64,000 bases of DNA, taken from positions 61,835 through 125,834 of the forward strand of contig JAACJM010000237.1 in the NCBI GenBank assembly GCA_013368315.1. Reading direction: 5' to 3'. The stretch comes from Tetrapyrgos nigripes (taxonomy: Eukaryota; Basidiomycota; Agaricomycetes; Agaricales; Campanellaceae). A model generated the notes under the pieces. That model was given only the letters and a program-made list of their open reading frames with translations. It was not told the origin of the DNA and ran no database searches. This document shows positions 34,101-45,599 of this stretch, piece by piece (position 1 is the stretch's first letter; every line of letters starts with the position of its first letter). The position numbers were made by a program, and so were the translations under genes.

Positions 34101-37100
34101 CATTGATATCTGCCCCCTTCTCAACCAAAAGCTTCACAATTTCTTCACTTCCCCCATATGAAGTAGCCTGGAGAGCATTGCCATATCGACCACCTTGAGC
34201 ATTGATATCTGCCCCCTTCTCAACCAAAAGCTTCACAATTTCTTCACTTTCCCCATATGAAGCAGCCGGGAGAGCATTGCCATATTGACCACCTTGAGCA
34301 TTGATATCTGCCCCCTTCTCAACCAAAAGCTTCACAATTTCTTCTCTTCCCCTATATGAAGCAGCCTGGAGAGCATTGCCACATGGACCACCTTGAGCAT
34401 TGATATCTGCCCCCTTCTCAACCAAAAGCTTCACAATTTCTTCTCTTCCCCTATATGAAGCAGCCTGGAGAGCATTGCCAAATCGACCACCTTGAGCATT
34501 GATATCTGCCCCCTTCTCAACCAAAAGCTTCACAATTGCTTCACTTCCCCCATATGAAGCAGCCTGGAGAGCATTGCCATGATAACCACCTTGAGCATTG
34601 ATATCTGCCCCCTTCTCAACCAAAAGCTTCACAATTTTTTCACTTCGCAAACATGAAGCAGCCTGGAGAGCATTGCCACATTGACCACCTTGAGCATTGA
34701 TATCTGCCCCCTTCTCAACCAAAAGCTTCACAATTTCTTCTCTTCCCTCATATGAAGCAGCCTGGAGAGCATTGCCATATCGACCACCTTGAGCATTGAT
34801 ATCTGCCCCCTTCTCAACCAAAAGCTTCACAATTTCTTCTCTTCCCCCATATGAAGCAGCCTGGAGAGCATTGCCATATTGACCACCTTGAGCATTGATA
34901 TCTGCCCCCTTCTCAACCAAAAACTGCACAATTTCTTCTCTTTCCTTATATGCAGCAGCCTGGAGAGCATTGCCATATCGACCACCTTGAGCATTGATAT
35001 CTGCCCCCTTCTCAACCAAAAGCTTCACAATTTCTTCACTTCCCCCATATGAAGCAGCCTGGAGAGCATTGCCATATTGACCACCTTGAGCATTGACATT
35101 TGCTCCTTCCTCGACTAATATCAATGTCACATTAGGCAAATTGGCCATGGCAGCATAGTACAATGGAAGGGCATGACCAGAAGTCTCATATTCTTGTGAG
35201 TACATCCATGCGTAACAGGATTTATTTGTATCTGTGAGCAAATGTAAACTCAAAGACTTGACTGAGTCTTCCATCAAATGTAAATTTCTAACATGTTCTG
35301 GCCATTGGTATGCAGCATATTCTGCCAAAGGAAACTTCTCTTCATCTATAGATCTATCTTTTCCACAAACCACCAGATAAATCATACATGACTGAGCAAT
35401 GAATATATGTGCCAGCTGGTCATTTACATGGAATAGCTGGGCTGAACTTTGCAGGATTGTTTCTGAAAGGATATACTCCTTTACAGAGGGATGAGCTAGT
35501 TGCAATACATATTCCCTTCCAGCTGTCCATGTCTGCACTTCTTGGACTATAACTAAAGTTGAGCTAATAATTTTTGATAATCCACTCTTGGGGATGGTCT
35601 GGGTATCCTCCAAAGTTTGCTGCTTGATATTGACACGTAGGATTTCAGGTAACAATTCCAGTTTAAGCTCCTCATATCCAAATAAAAGCCACTTCAAAAT
35701 AGCTTCTACATCTTTTTTGGTGATGTTTGTTAACCCTGACCAGTGCCTGGCAATAAGTCTCTTCCAAATCATCTGGCAAGTTCTTTAGGGCAGTCAAAAC
35801 TGCTGTGCGAGTTGCCAGTTCCTGCAATTGTTGAATTTGACAATCAACCCATCGGATCCTATAAAATATTTCAGTTATTAACTATAATACTGGGATTTAT
35901 AATACTTACTGCCCATGAGCCCCATGTGCTAGAGCCTCTGTTACTTCCTTGTGAACATCCACAGATAAAGGTCTGTCCTGGAAAACTTGCTCGATGTGCC
36001 TTTGAATATCTGATTCTACTACTTGTTCATTCAATGATATTTCATAGGTAGCAGAGCTGATCCCAACTGTACTAGCTGTATGTCTGCAGGACACAAACAT
36101 ATGAATCTTTGAACCAAGCCCAACTAAGTCCAGAATGAGTCTTGAAACCAAATGCTGATCTGAAGCTTGGCATTCATCCATTGCATCAATGAAAATGCAT
36201 GTAGTTGAAGGCTTCTGGACCAGAAGCTTGAGAAGAGTTGCTTTCATGACATCAGCAGGCATTTGGATCCTCCCTTCATTATTTTTCTTATAGAGGTCCT
36301 TTATGTGCTCCCAGTCTGATTGAAGGCCTACATCCAACATCAGGGAAGATAGCATTCCTTGATAAGTTCCCTTTGATTTGGTTTGATCACGAGTGTCAAA
36401 GTAGAAGTAGACAACCTGATGCTCAGCACTGATGCTGAAGATAGCCTTGGTGCTAGAAATACAGACTTTATAAGTCATTGCCATAAGTATTTAGTTGTCA
36501 AATGAAATGCTTACCATAAAAATGTTTTTCCAGACCCAGCTGCAGATATAGTGAGTAAGCCTATTTTCTTTTTCAGATAAGTAAATTCATACCTTTGCCT
36601 TGAAGCCACAGCAAGCCGCCTTCATCTTTCCACTCATTAAATCTGGAATCTTCAAGGAGCCACACTCCAGTGCCTTTAGTCATTTTATTGTATGCAGCAT
36701 TGAAGTTGATTGAGGGATTGGGAGCATCAATCCATTCCTGAATTTTGGAGCCTATAAAAGCATGAGTAACATCATAATTGTCTGAAATCTGGACTTACTC
36801 TCATTGACATTACGAACAAACACATTGTTGGAGTTGATAATGTTACGGTTATCATTGTTGATATTTTGAGTCTGATTGCCTTGAACATTGTTCCAATTGT
36901 ATGTGTTCCCTCCTGCATTCATTCTGACACCTTCAGGATGCATGGCTTGATTGATACTTTCTGCAGGAGTCAATGCTACCTCATCTGTTGAAGTTGCATT
37001 TGGGACTTTGACAGTACGTTTAATAAGCTGCAGTAAATGAAATAACGAACAAGAAGCTGACATACCTGTGCCTGTATCCTCAGAGTGTGTAGTTTGATTG

Positions 37101-37541
37101 ATACTTGCTGCCGGAGTTGCTGCTACATTGTCCAAAGTATTGTCTGTTGAAAATTCAGTTGGAACTTTGAGAGTGCACTTCATAACCTGCAGCAAATCAA
37201 ACAAGGAATATTTACCTGAGCTTATGACTGGTGTATCCTCAAGTTTCCTTTCATTTGCTTCAACATTGTCAACTAGATGTGTATCACCACAGCAACGCTC
37301 ATTAATGATATGGAAATAACCTCAGTCACAGTCACGCACCTGATTTGACTACTTCAGGACGATTGACACTGTCTGTCTGGCTCTGATTACTTTCAACTTG
37401 ATTGCCTTCTGGATATGCATGAGTGCGTTTTATAATTCGCAGCGCATTCGCGTTGGTTTTCCTACCTGCTTTTTTTGCCTTTTTGCCTTTCTTCTTGAAA
37501 CAAGGAAATTTGCCTTTGGCGCTCTTGAAAGCTCGCTTCAT
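31111..37541 (-). pseudogene. NACHT-ankyrin NLR-type receptor, copy 1, frameshifted
   Basis: The start is MKRAFKSAKGKFPCF (ATG 37,541-37,539). Several small N-terminal exons each carry a KRTxKVP-like module. A Gly/Asn/Gln-rich segment (NNVQGNQTQNINNDN) follows, then WLLEDSRFNEWKDEGGLLWL. Walker A (GKAGSGKTFL) lies on a 25-nt microexon, 36,515-36,539. The NACHT core has Walker B TCIFIDAMDEC and FVSCRHTA (36,484-35,906). A helical region with RWVDCQIQQLQELATR and LPDDLEETYCQAL follows. The remainder has 36 near-identical 33-residue ankyrin units and three degenerate ones, ending at 31,111. A run of six A (minus strand, about 35,711-35,716; five in copy 2) shifts the frame just before the ankyrin part. 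Fungal proteins of this layout act as intracellular non-self receptors. Without the extra base the protein would be about 2,000 residues. Confidence 0.87.
31549..35094 (-). repeat. Ankyrin-coding tandem repeat, 36 units of 99 bp
   Basis: The unit consensus is NALQAASYGGSEEIVKLL plus VEKGADINAQGGxxG. I count 36 units, two of them 9 bp shorter. Variation is confined to the residues after AASY (G/E/R/L/W, G/E/R, S/R/K) and the pair after GG (QY, RY, YH, QC, PC, RF). Units 16-24 are a three-unit, 297-bp block repeated three times. Units 9-14 recur almost unchanged at 26-31. This points to recent unequal exchange or gene conversion. Confidence 0.93.
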
Positions 37542-37839
37542 GTCGAAAGATGGCTGATAGCACCGCGCAAGAAGTTTGAAAAGTGTCCAAAGTCACATGA
37601 GTGTCTATCAGAAGCGCAATGAGGCATGAAAGATAAGGTGTTGCGAATGTACCTGATGTAATTCAGTTTCAGCGCCTAGATAAGATATAAGGCTGTGGGT
37701 CTCGATTTAGTAAGTCAACTTTTTTAACGTGTCGCGACTCGCGTCCCTCCTCGTCCTTTAGGCAAATGGTCTTTCAAGAGTGACATTGGAGATCTACGTC
37801 TTGTATTGTTTAGTCTGACGAGTCTCCCTCTTGACAACC

Positions 37840-39537
37840 TCCACTTCGGATAAACCCCTTTGCTATCGCTTTCCCAAACTGCACCGAACAAGTCTCAACT
37901 GTAATCCAAGCAGGAGTGAAGCACAAAGTGGTGGAGTGAGTCTCACTTCCCAATTTCTACTCAACACTGACATTTTCTCTTTCGTGTCTCATGTAGCACG
38001 TCTACGACGCCAACGGCCTTGGCGGTAAAAACGGCTCTCTCATCGTCGACCTCAGTTAAATGAGGGGTATCACTATCCACCCCGATATCTTTAACGGCAT
38101 GTATCGAGACGCGGAATCACTTTGGGGATGGGATTTCGTGCTAAGGATGTGGGGGGACAACATTCTTCTTGTGACGGTCGTGTTGGCAAATGGGGCGATA
38201 GCAGAGATTTCCGAGATTTCGGTGCGTCTGCCCTACCATCTTCCCCCTCTCAACTAACTCGTCTTCACCCAGGGCATCCACAGCTCCTCCCCCTCCCTCG
38301 CCCTAACCACCTCCCTCCGCTTCCACACCCATCCCATCCCTCTCTCAGGCAGGATGTTCGCGCAATTCGTCCGGGACGTCCCTACCTCCATCGCTACTCA
38401 AACTATGGAAGCCTACAAACAATTCGCCCTCTCACCTAACCTCGCCAACGGAGTACTCAAACGAGCGTCACAGAGGGGTCGTGTGAGGCTTCTTCTGTCG
38501 ACGACGTATTTCGCGATGACACCGGGGTTGAGTGAGGAGGAAGTAGAGGCGCGGTTTCATGAGACGCTGAAAGGGTTTTTGGACGTGACTGGGTTACCCG
38601 AGCCGGGAACGGGTACGACGTTGGTAACAGGCTCATACATCAACATGTTGGGTGCTGGTGCGGTTCTGACGAATGGGGGGAGCGAATATGCATGATACGT
38701 TTTACGCAAAGAGTATGATGACACCTATGGAGGTACCGTTGACGGATGAGGCTATGGGTGCGATGATGGAGTATTTGGGGACGGTGGGATGGGATCGTGA
38801 GTTGGTGAGTTTTTCTTTGGATTTTCCCTTTTTTCCCCCTCCCTCCCCCCCCCTTTCCTTTTCGGACACTGTTATACTACTAAGATACCCTCTTCAACAG
38901 CTCTATCCCGTCGAAGTCGAACTCTACAGCGCAGTCAACTCTGCTATTAACGCTCCCCCTCTCGACGATACGGCATTTGCGCATAGGAATACGCTTTGGA
39001 CGTTTCAACCTTATGCGTCTTCGCCAAATAGTTTACTGCCTTATCCGGAGGAGGGGTTTGTGTTCATGGACGGTGAGTCACTTTTTTTGCTGGATTTTGG
39101 GGAGAGGTTGGCAAGGTTTGACTGACATATCCGACTGCGTTATTTAGGTATTGTGAAGAGTATAGTGGATAATATGCCGCCTGGATGAGAACACAGGTGC
39201 GTCTTGTTTTTGTTTGCCTTGCCAACTTTTCTCTAATGTTTTGACAGCGCATACACCAACTACATTGATGACTGGCTAGGAGATTGTATGTCTCGTTTCT
39301 CCTCCCCTCTTTCACCTCCTCCCCCTACTCTTTCGTCCTCCTCTCCTTCCCTCCCTCCTTCCCCCTTCTTCTCTATCCCATACCGTTCCTCACTCACTGA
39401 CGTATTTTATATGTAGGGCTACACCGGTACTACGGACCTCACTACCCACGTCTCAAAGCTCTCTGAAAGCGGTGGTGGATTCAGGGAATGTGTTTCAGCT
39501 ACCTACGTCGATAGAGGAATAAAAGAGCCTCGAGGAT
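37840..39537 (+). pseudogene. Berberine-bridge-type FAD oxidase pseudogene, copy 1
   Basis: Blocks in order: PFAIAFPNCTEQVSTVIQAG, HVYDANGLGGKNGSLIVDLS (FAD_binding_4 substrate loop), DNILLVTVVLANGAIAEISE, FAQFVRDVPTSIATQTMEAY, MTPMEVPLTDEAMGAMMEYL and the BBE C-terminus YTNYIDDWLGD..YYGPHYPRLKAL. Enzymes of this family are usually secreted FAD-linked oxidases of sugars or alkaloid-like substrates. Lesions: TAA where Gln is expected after VDLS, loss of two bases after GSEYA (about 38,692), a small insertion before the last 20 residues, and missing sequence after MYRD. The flavin-linking segment is not complete. The gene lies between the receptor and the GH3 gene, on the opposite strand to both. 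Confidence 0.85.
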
Positions 39538-39892
39538 AATCTGAGGCAACAAGGCGATGTTGGGGGGATATGGGAATGGGAGTAGGATATAGGAGTTAGT
39601 GATGGGGTTTAGGATGGTTTGGATTGACGGGAGAGCGGGGGGGGGGGGGGGTTGGGGTTTGGGGAGTGGAGATAGAGGGGTGAAGATCGGTGGGGGAATT
39701 GTGAGGCTGTTATTTACAGGGTAAAAACGATTTTTCAGTTGTTTTTCATAGTCACTGTCTAATGTCCCTTGAACTTGTGATAACCATTTTAGCCATATAT
39801 TACTGTAATACAACTCGGCAGTTGTTGTGCGCAGCGATGGGGACATGTGTCTCCTTTGCTACTGTGATTTCCCATTCATCACGCTAATATCC

Positions 39893-40022
39893 AACTACAG
39901 CATTCTTACATTGCCAACGGCTTGGGGGGTAAAAATGGATCTTTATTTGTCAACCTCAGTCAAACGAAGGATATCTTTGTTGACGACGATACTTTACACG
40001 TGCAAATTGAGACTGGGAATCA
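39893..40022 (+). pseudogene. Second FAD oxidase fragment
   Basis: Reads YIANGLGGKNGSLFVNLSQ, then TKDIFVDDDTLHVQIETGNHL. It is homologous to, but diverged from, the corresponding block at about 38,000, so it comes from a different member of the family. It ends abruptly at the duplicated GH3 intron segment. The same junction is present in copy 2 at 62,276. Confidence 0.75.
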
Positions 40023-41045
40023 CCTGCACCGCCCACCCGACGTCGTCCAACAGCCCAGCTTCAACGACCACAGACGGAAAGAAGTTATGTGATCTAACCC
40101 AACACTCCACGAATAAAGCCAAACTCCGTCATACGTCAACGTTGACCACCACCTAGTGGGGATGACAAGCTGACGACAACGGCAACTGCGACAACCTCCA
40201 TCTCCCGTCCCCAAACCTCGTTACTCGTTACTCGCCGTCATTGCTTTCTCCTCAAAATCTCAGGAGAAAAAAAAAGGCAAGACGCAAACGCAACGAGGAA
40301 AAGAAAGAAAGAAAGCAAAGTAAAAGGGTCAAAGACGAAGGATGAAAAGGGTAAAAAGGTAAAAAGTCAAATAGGAAAAAAAACGAAGAAAGAGAACGAA
40401 ACCCGGAAACCAGAAACCCAGAAAAATGCCGTGAGCCTAACTCTCCCGACTGGCCAACTCCAGGATCCAACTCGCAATATCCAGATACGACGACAACGAC
40501 AACATCAGACCAAATCCCATACCCACCTCCACCTCCAAAAGAAAGAAAAAACCGAGAACGAAAACCAAAAACCAAAAACCAAACGCCCAACTCGCCAAAT
40601 CCAAGGTCCGCCCCAAACCCATCCCCCATCCCCACCCCGTACCTGTCCAGCTCCAAAAGAAAGAGAAAACCGAGAACGAGAAGCCAGCACCAGAACGGAA
40701 AACGAGAAACCAAAAGCCAGAACAAAACACCCCACGTCTAACGTCTAACGTCTAACACCCAACACTCGGCGTCCACTCCGTCCATCCCGTCCCAAAACCA
40801 AAACCAAAACCAAAACCAAAACCAAAAACAGAAAGCATAAAGGGTTACGAAAACACGAAAAGACAAAACCAAACCCCCCAAAAACCATTAAGGAACAAAA
40901 ACGAAAAAGACTCACCCATATCATCAACCCTCTCCTCCGGAATCGTCCCATTCCTTACATACTCTGTTAAATTCCCTCCGAAATAAGAGTCTCCAGAGTC
41001 GAATGTGATGTCGCCAAGCATTGTCATCTGTGTCAGGTCAGCGGG
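40022..41045 (-). repeat. Duplicated GH3 exon-intron block (pair of 42,023-42,987)
   Basis: The exon MTMLGDITFDSGDSYFGGNL..RNGTIPEERVDDM plus about 0.9 kb of following intron is repeated. The upstream copy (42,987-42,023) is in its natural place. This copy is fused behind the GH3 codons for LVQTVAS, where it introduces a stop. The intron is strongly strand-biased (T/G on the minus strand, with ttttgg runs). Its long open frames are compositional. Confidence 0.85.
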
Positions 41046-44000
41046 AAGCAACGGTTTGGACGAGGGTATGCCCATTATGCCATGCTGTTAAGTTTTTCCT
41101 ATCTCCTTCGTTTCCATCGAAATTGATGTAGTCTTCCCCAGAATCAGAGTTGATGAAGACGAGAGCAGCGTCTTTACGAGCGGCTTGGGAAAGTAGAGAA
41201 GTGAGGGCACTAGGAGTGAAGTCGTCGAATTGCCAGTCGAAGAGGGTACCGATGGAGCGGTTGAAGAGGGCACGGTGTTGGAGGGCTTCGTAGGGGGATA
41301 TGAGGTAGGGGAACTGGGCGGTTCTGGAGGGGGAAAGAGAGGGGGGTTAGCGTCAAGTACGTTGAGGAGAAGAAAAGAGAAACAAAAACAATAGAAATCA
41401 CGTCCTCAACGCCAACGCCAAAGTGAACACCAACGCCGGCCAACGTAATCGGAATCCCCTTTGGCTCCAATGACAACGATATTTAAAAAAGCCAAAAAAA
41501 AAAAAAACAGAAAAAGAGACAATCCACTCACCCACTTCCCCACCCCATCGCCAAAATCCCCTCATTACCTCCCTGATCACTAAACATATTCGGTCCTCCC
41601 CTCTGCGGCGCAGCATCCAACCCAGCAACCAACACCGCTCTTTCCCTCCCCGTCAACGGTAACGCAGGTCTGCCTAAATCCGTATTCGTATGGGGGAACT
41701 TTTGCTTAGGTTTCTCATTCTTAAGAAGAACAATCCCAGCACGGCCGATTTCGCGGACAATTTTGTAGTGGTCGCCTTGGACGTTGACACGCTCGTTGGT
41801 AGCTTCGTCGGGGATGTTGAAGGCGTTGAAGTTGGTTGTGGGGTAGGAGGGGGAGTCTTGGTGGGCTAGGTACCAGGCTGCTAGGATACGGGTTGCTGTT
41901 GAAAGAAGAAAGAAGTCGGTCAGTGATCGTCGTGGAAAGGAGGAGCTTGGAAGAGAAAGGAAAAGACGAAAACCGAAAAACAAAAGGAGAGCCATAACCT
42001 GAAACCGAGAATCACACCCAAACATCGCCCACCCGACGTCGTCCAACAGCCCAGCCTAAACGGCCACAGACGGAAAGAAGTTACGTGACCTAACCCAACA
42101 CCACGAATAAACCCAAATTCCTCTTTCTCCACGCCATACGTCAACGTTAACCGCCACCTAGTGGCAATGATAAACTGACGACGACAGCGACAGCGACAGC
42201 ATCCATCCATCCTCCATCCCAACGTCATCGTTACTCGTCGTCGTTGCTTTCTCTTCGTTCATAAGCTCTTTCTCCTCATAAGCTCAGGGGAACAAAACGC
42301 AAAACGCAAACGCGACGAGGAAAAGAAAGAAAGAAAGCAAAGTAAAAGGGTCAAAGATGAAGAATGAAAAAAAGGTAAAAAGTCAAAGTCAAAGTCAAAG
42401 AAGAGAAAAACGAAGAAAGAGAACGAAACCAGAACCCAGAAACCCAGAAAAAAGCTGTAAGCCCAACTCGCCAAACCCAGCCAACCCCTACCCACTCACA
42501 CCCATCAACACCCGGCTATTGGCTAACGTGGAAGAAGCAAGAAACCCATACCCCATACCCAGTTCCACCTCCGCTTCCAAAAGAAAGAGAAAACCGAAGA
42601 CGTGAACGGAGAACGGAAAACGAGAAGCCAGAAGCCAGAAGCCAGCAAGCCAGAAACCAACGTTCTACGTCTAACACCTCCACCCCGTTGCGAAACCAAC
42701 GAAACCACCCAAACACTAAACACCCACCATCCAATACCTCCAACCCGTCCCGAAACCAAAAAACCGAAAGCATAAAGAGAGAAACGAAAACGAAAACACG
42801 AAAACACAACCAACTCCCACCAAAAAACCCTCCAAAAAAACCAAGCCATTAAAGAACAAAAAAAAAAAAACACTCACCCATATCATCAACCCTCTCCTCC
42901 GGAATCGTCCCATTCCTTACATACTCTGTTAAATTCCCTCCGAAATAAGAGTCTCCAGAGTCGAATGTAATGTCACCGGGCATTGTCATCTGTGTGAGCA
43001 ACAAAGTTAGCGCCAGGTCGACGAAGACGAATATGAGAAGGGAGAGAAGGGAGTAAAACCAAGGAAGACGACCACGAAGAGGGAAGACGAAGAAGACTCA
43101 CATCCAACCCTCCCTCAACACTCCCAAACGTACTCAACGTAGCTTGCCAATCCGACATCATATACCCTCTGAACCCGTACTCTGATTTAAGCAACGCGTT
43201 GATGGTGGGTGAGTTTTCGCAGGCGTAGGTTGAGTTGATGGCGTCTGTGTATCATAAGGAGATGCGCATCAGTGCTGGACTTGAGTATCAAGAACTGGGT
43301 GGGTGGAGGATCAACACGTACTATAACTACACATCACACTCCCCACACCAGCCATAACACTCCTCAAAAACGGATGAGCATAAATCTCGTGTGTGGTTCG
43401 GGAATCGACAAAGGAAGAGGTGGTGGTTCGTTTGTGTTCTTGTTCGCTTTACAGAAGGGTTAGGGTCAGGTCACTCGGGATTGCAGAGAAGCAAACTCAC
43501 TTGAACATAAAATGCTTTGCACAAGCTGTGATACCCGCCTGTTGCATACCCAAAACCGTCTCATACGCAGCTTCGCCAGCCAAAAACGGATCAGCTCCGA
43601 AACCTTCCCAGTTTCTGCCTCCTTGGGCGACGCGGCCTGTATCACAACGCAAGTCAGCTTAGCAAGAAAGACACTACAAAAGAATCCACCTACCCATATT
43701 CATCATAGGCCCCAACGCAACATTAACCCCCTTACCCACATGTTCCCTCCCCATCGCCAACCCCCTCTCCCTAATCAACCTCCTATTCCACGTACTAGCC
43801 GCCATCAAAGCCGTCGGAAACGCAGTCACATAATCCGCAAACCTCACACCCAAAGGTGAATCTTCCAAACACAACCCAGGAAAGCCCTTTGCTTCATTAG
43901 CAGGGATGTTTCCAACACAAAGTCCATTCTGCCATCCTACGCCAGTGGTGATGTTGACTTTTTCTTCAAGGGTGAAAGTGGATAAGAGAGATTTGGCTTT

Positions 44001-44552
44001 GGAGTAGGCGATGTCCCATGCGTCTTGGAAGGAGGGGATAGTAGGGGGGTTGGTACCGGAGGTTGGGGAGGAAGAGTCGAAGACGGGAGGAGGGGAGAGA
44101 GGGTCGGTGGGGATGAAGATGGAGGAGATGGGTTGGTGGGATGGGATTGGGAAGGGGGTGAAGTTGAAGGGGACAATGGGGACGAGGTGACGGTTGACGG
44201 GGGCACCGAGTGGAGGGAAGGGGACGTCGGAGGAAGGGCTGGAGGGAGGTGCAGATGCCGACGAGGGAACCGAAGACGACACGCTGGAAGCCGACGCAGG
44301 TGCAGATGCCGACGAAGGAGCCTCAGACGAGATAACGGTAGGCAAGCTGGAGGCCGACGCAGATGCAGAAGTCGGAATAGAAATAGACAACGCTGCAGAG
44401 GACGACGCGCTGACTGCCGACGGCGACGACGAGGGCGGCAACACAGAGCTAATCACCGGCACTGCAGACGTTGAAGCAACTCCTGACTCGGAACCCTGCG
44501 CAGACACAGCAGACACGGCTAGGCCAAAGCCAAAGCCCAGCGTTAACAACAT
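41038..44552 (-). pseudogene. Secreted GH3 beta-glucosidase, C-terminally truncated
   Basis: A signal peptide (1-19, MLLTLGFGFGLAVSAVSAQ) is followed by an unusual Ser/Ala/Pro-rich linker of about 150 residues and the GH3 N-terminal domain from about residue 175. Motifs include [60 protein letters not shown] and YGFRGYMMSDWQ with the nucleophile Asp in SDW. Later exons read MTMPGDITFDSGDSYFGGNL, ATRILAAWYLAHQDSPSYP and FDWQFDDFTPSALTSLL. The frame ends at TGA 41,040-41,038 just after DRKNLTAWHNGHTLVQTVAS, inside the second GH3 domain. There it is joined to a copy of its own earlier exon, so the rest of that domain and the fibronectin-III-like end are missing. The intron before ATRILAAW is about 1 kb, against the usual 50-60 nt. 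Confidence 0.85.
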
Positions 44553-45590
44553 CGTCGTCGGTCGTCGTGTCGTGTCTTCCTCGTTCCACTTTTTTTAATT
44601 TATATACTAAACCCCAACCTACTACGTAACTCCATTCAATTGGTCATTGATCAAAGGTGGGGTTGACAGCTTTCTGATCGGGTCCTAAGATCCGCCGCTC
44701 CGTATGGTAATCGTCCGAGATTACACCCAGTGGAGGTAGAGAGGGTGAAACGTCAAACGTGAAATTCGAATTCGAAAAAGAAAACCTCCCCGTACATTCA
44801 TCTGTGCATATGGTCTCCCTGTCCAAGAACTATGAACGGCTTTGACAGCACCTATGCAGTCCTAACGCCATCTTCACGTACACTACAAGGGTCCGATGGA
44901 TACCAGTGTTTGAGCTCCCGACCCATGACCACCTTTGTGACCTCTCCACTCTGTCAAAGGTCCAAGGATAGCCAGGAACTTTTTCAAAGAGATCCCTTGA
45001 TCACCGGATCCATCAGCCAAGAAATACTGCTACCTGCTTCTACGCAGAAGCAGCGGGCACAGTCAATCGTCATTCAAAAGAAACGTTAACCAATATACCA
45101 TCATGTGCTACGACGTGCACTTTTTTATACTCTACCCACGTAAGTAAATGTAGCAACTGTACATCGATGTCCATTACACGTGTCCAAATGAACGTTCATC
45201 AATCGTTGTTCCAGAAATTCCAAAACTTCGTTCTGCCAGTACCAATACCTGTCTCTGGAACTTGTCCAAGTATTCACAGACAAAGAGTGGCTCGGTCGGG
45301 CCAGATTGGGAACTTCATTTTTAGCTTGCCTGGGCCTTTGACAGCATATATACGGATCATACTGCGCGAATTCTGATACCTATCGAGGCTTGAATTGACT
45401 CGGACCGTTGACCGTTGACTGTTCAAGGGAATTATGTTCCTGTTATTGTTATTGTATTTCAGCGCCTACATAGTACATATATAGACTACATGTACGTCCG
45501 TCTAGCTATGTAGCGTCAGCTCATTACTTACTATGTAGTAGTCATGTATACAAGCTCAGACCTCAGGCCTCAGGCCTCAGATCTGAACGT
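44553..45590. repeat. GH3 upstream region, duplicate of 28,999-29,970
   Basis: Colinear with the older copy at 28,999-29,970 and richer in CpG. It contains the GH3 gene's presumed promoter. No other gene seen; short open frames are not shared by both copies. Confidence 0.7.
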
Positions 45591-45599
45591 TGAACGTTG

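Larger units (their letters stand above)
30187..41322. repeat. Segmental duplication, copy 1 (pair of 55,309-63,563)
   Basis: The two copies are colinear from gtagtcc..actcaccacatgcc through the receptor, the FAD oxidase pseudogene and the GH3 C-terminal debris. They differ mainly in the ankyrin array (about 36 against 8 units) and in single-base gaps, most of which are missing bases in copy 2. The 30,187-31,110 part has no gene. Confidence 0.9.

Noticed and set aside
31549..35094. Dense direct repeats that could suggest a CRISPR-like or satellite array
   Set aside because: The period is 99 bp and in frame over 36 units, encoding a clear ankyrin consensus; there are no spacers.
40252..40748. 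Overlapping open frames of 70-160 codons on both strands
   Set aside because: They lie in a duplicated GH3 intron with extreme strand bias; the Phe/Leu/Gly and Lys/Pro-rich products are compositional and shift between copies.
40795..40835. ccaaaa/ttttgg runs resembling ciliate-type telomere repeats
   Set aside because: Short, internal, within an intron that is copied several times; fungal telomeres are usually TTAGGG-type.
44025..44598. Plus-strand Asp/Ala/Gly-rich open frames up to 149 codons
   Set aside because: Antisense of the GH3 Ser/Ala/Pro linker and signal peptide.
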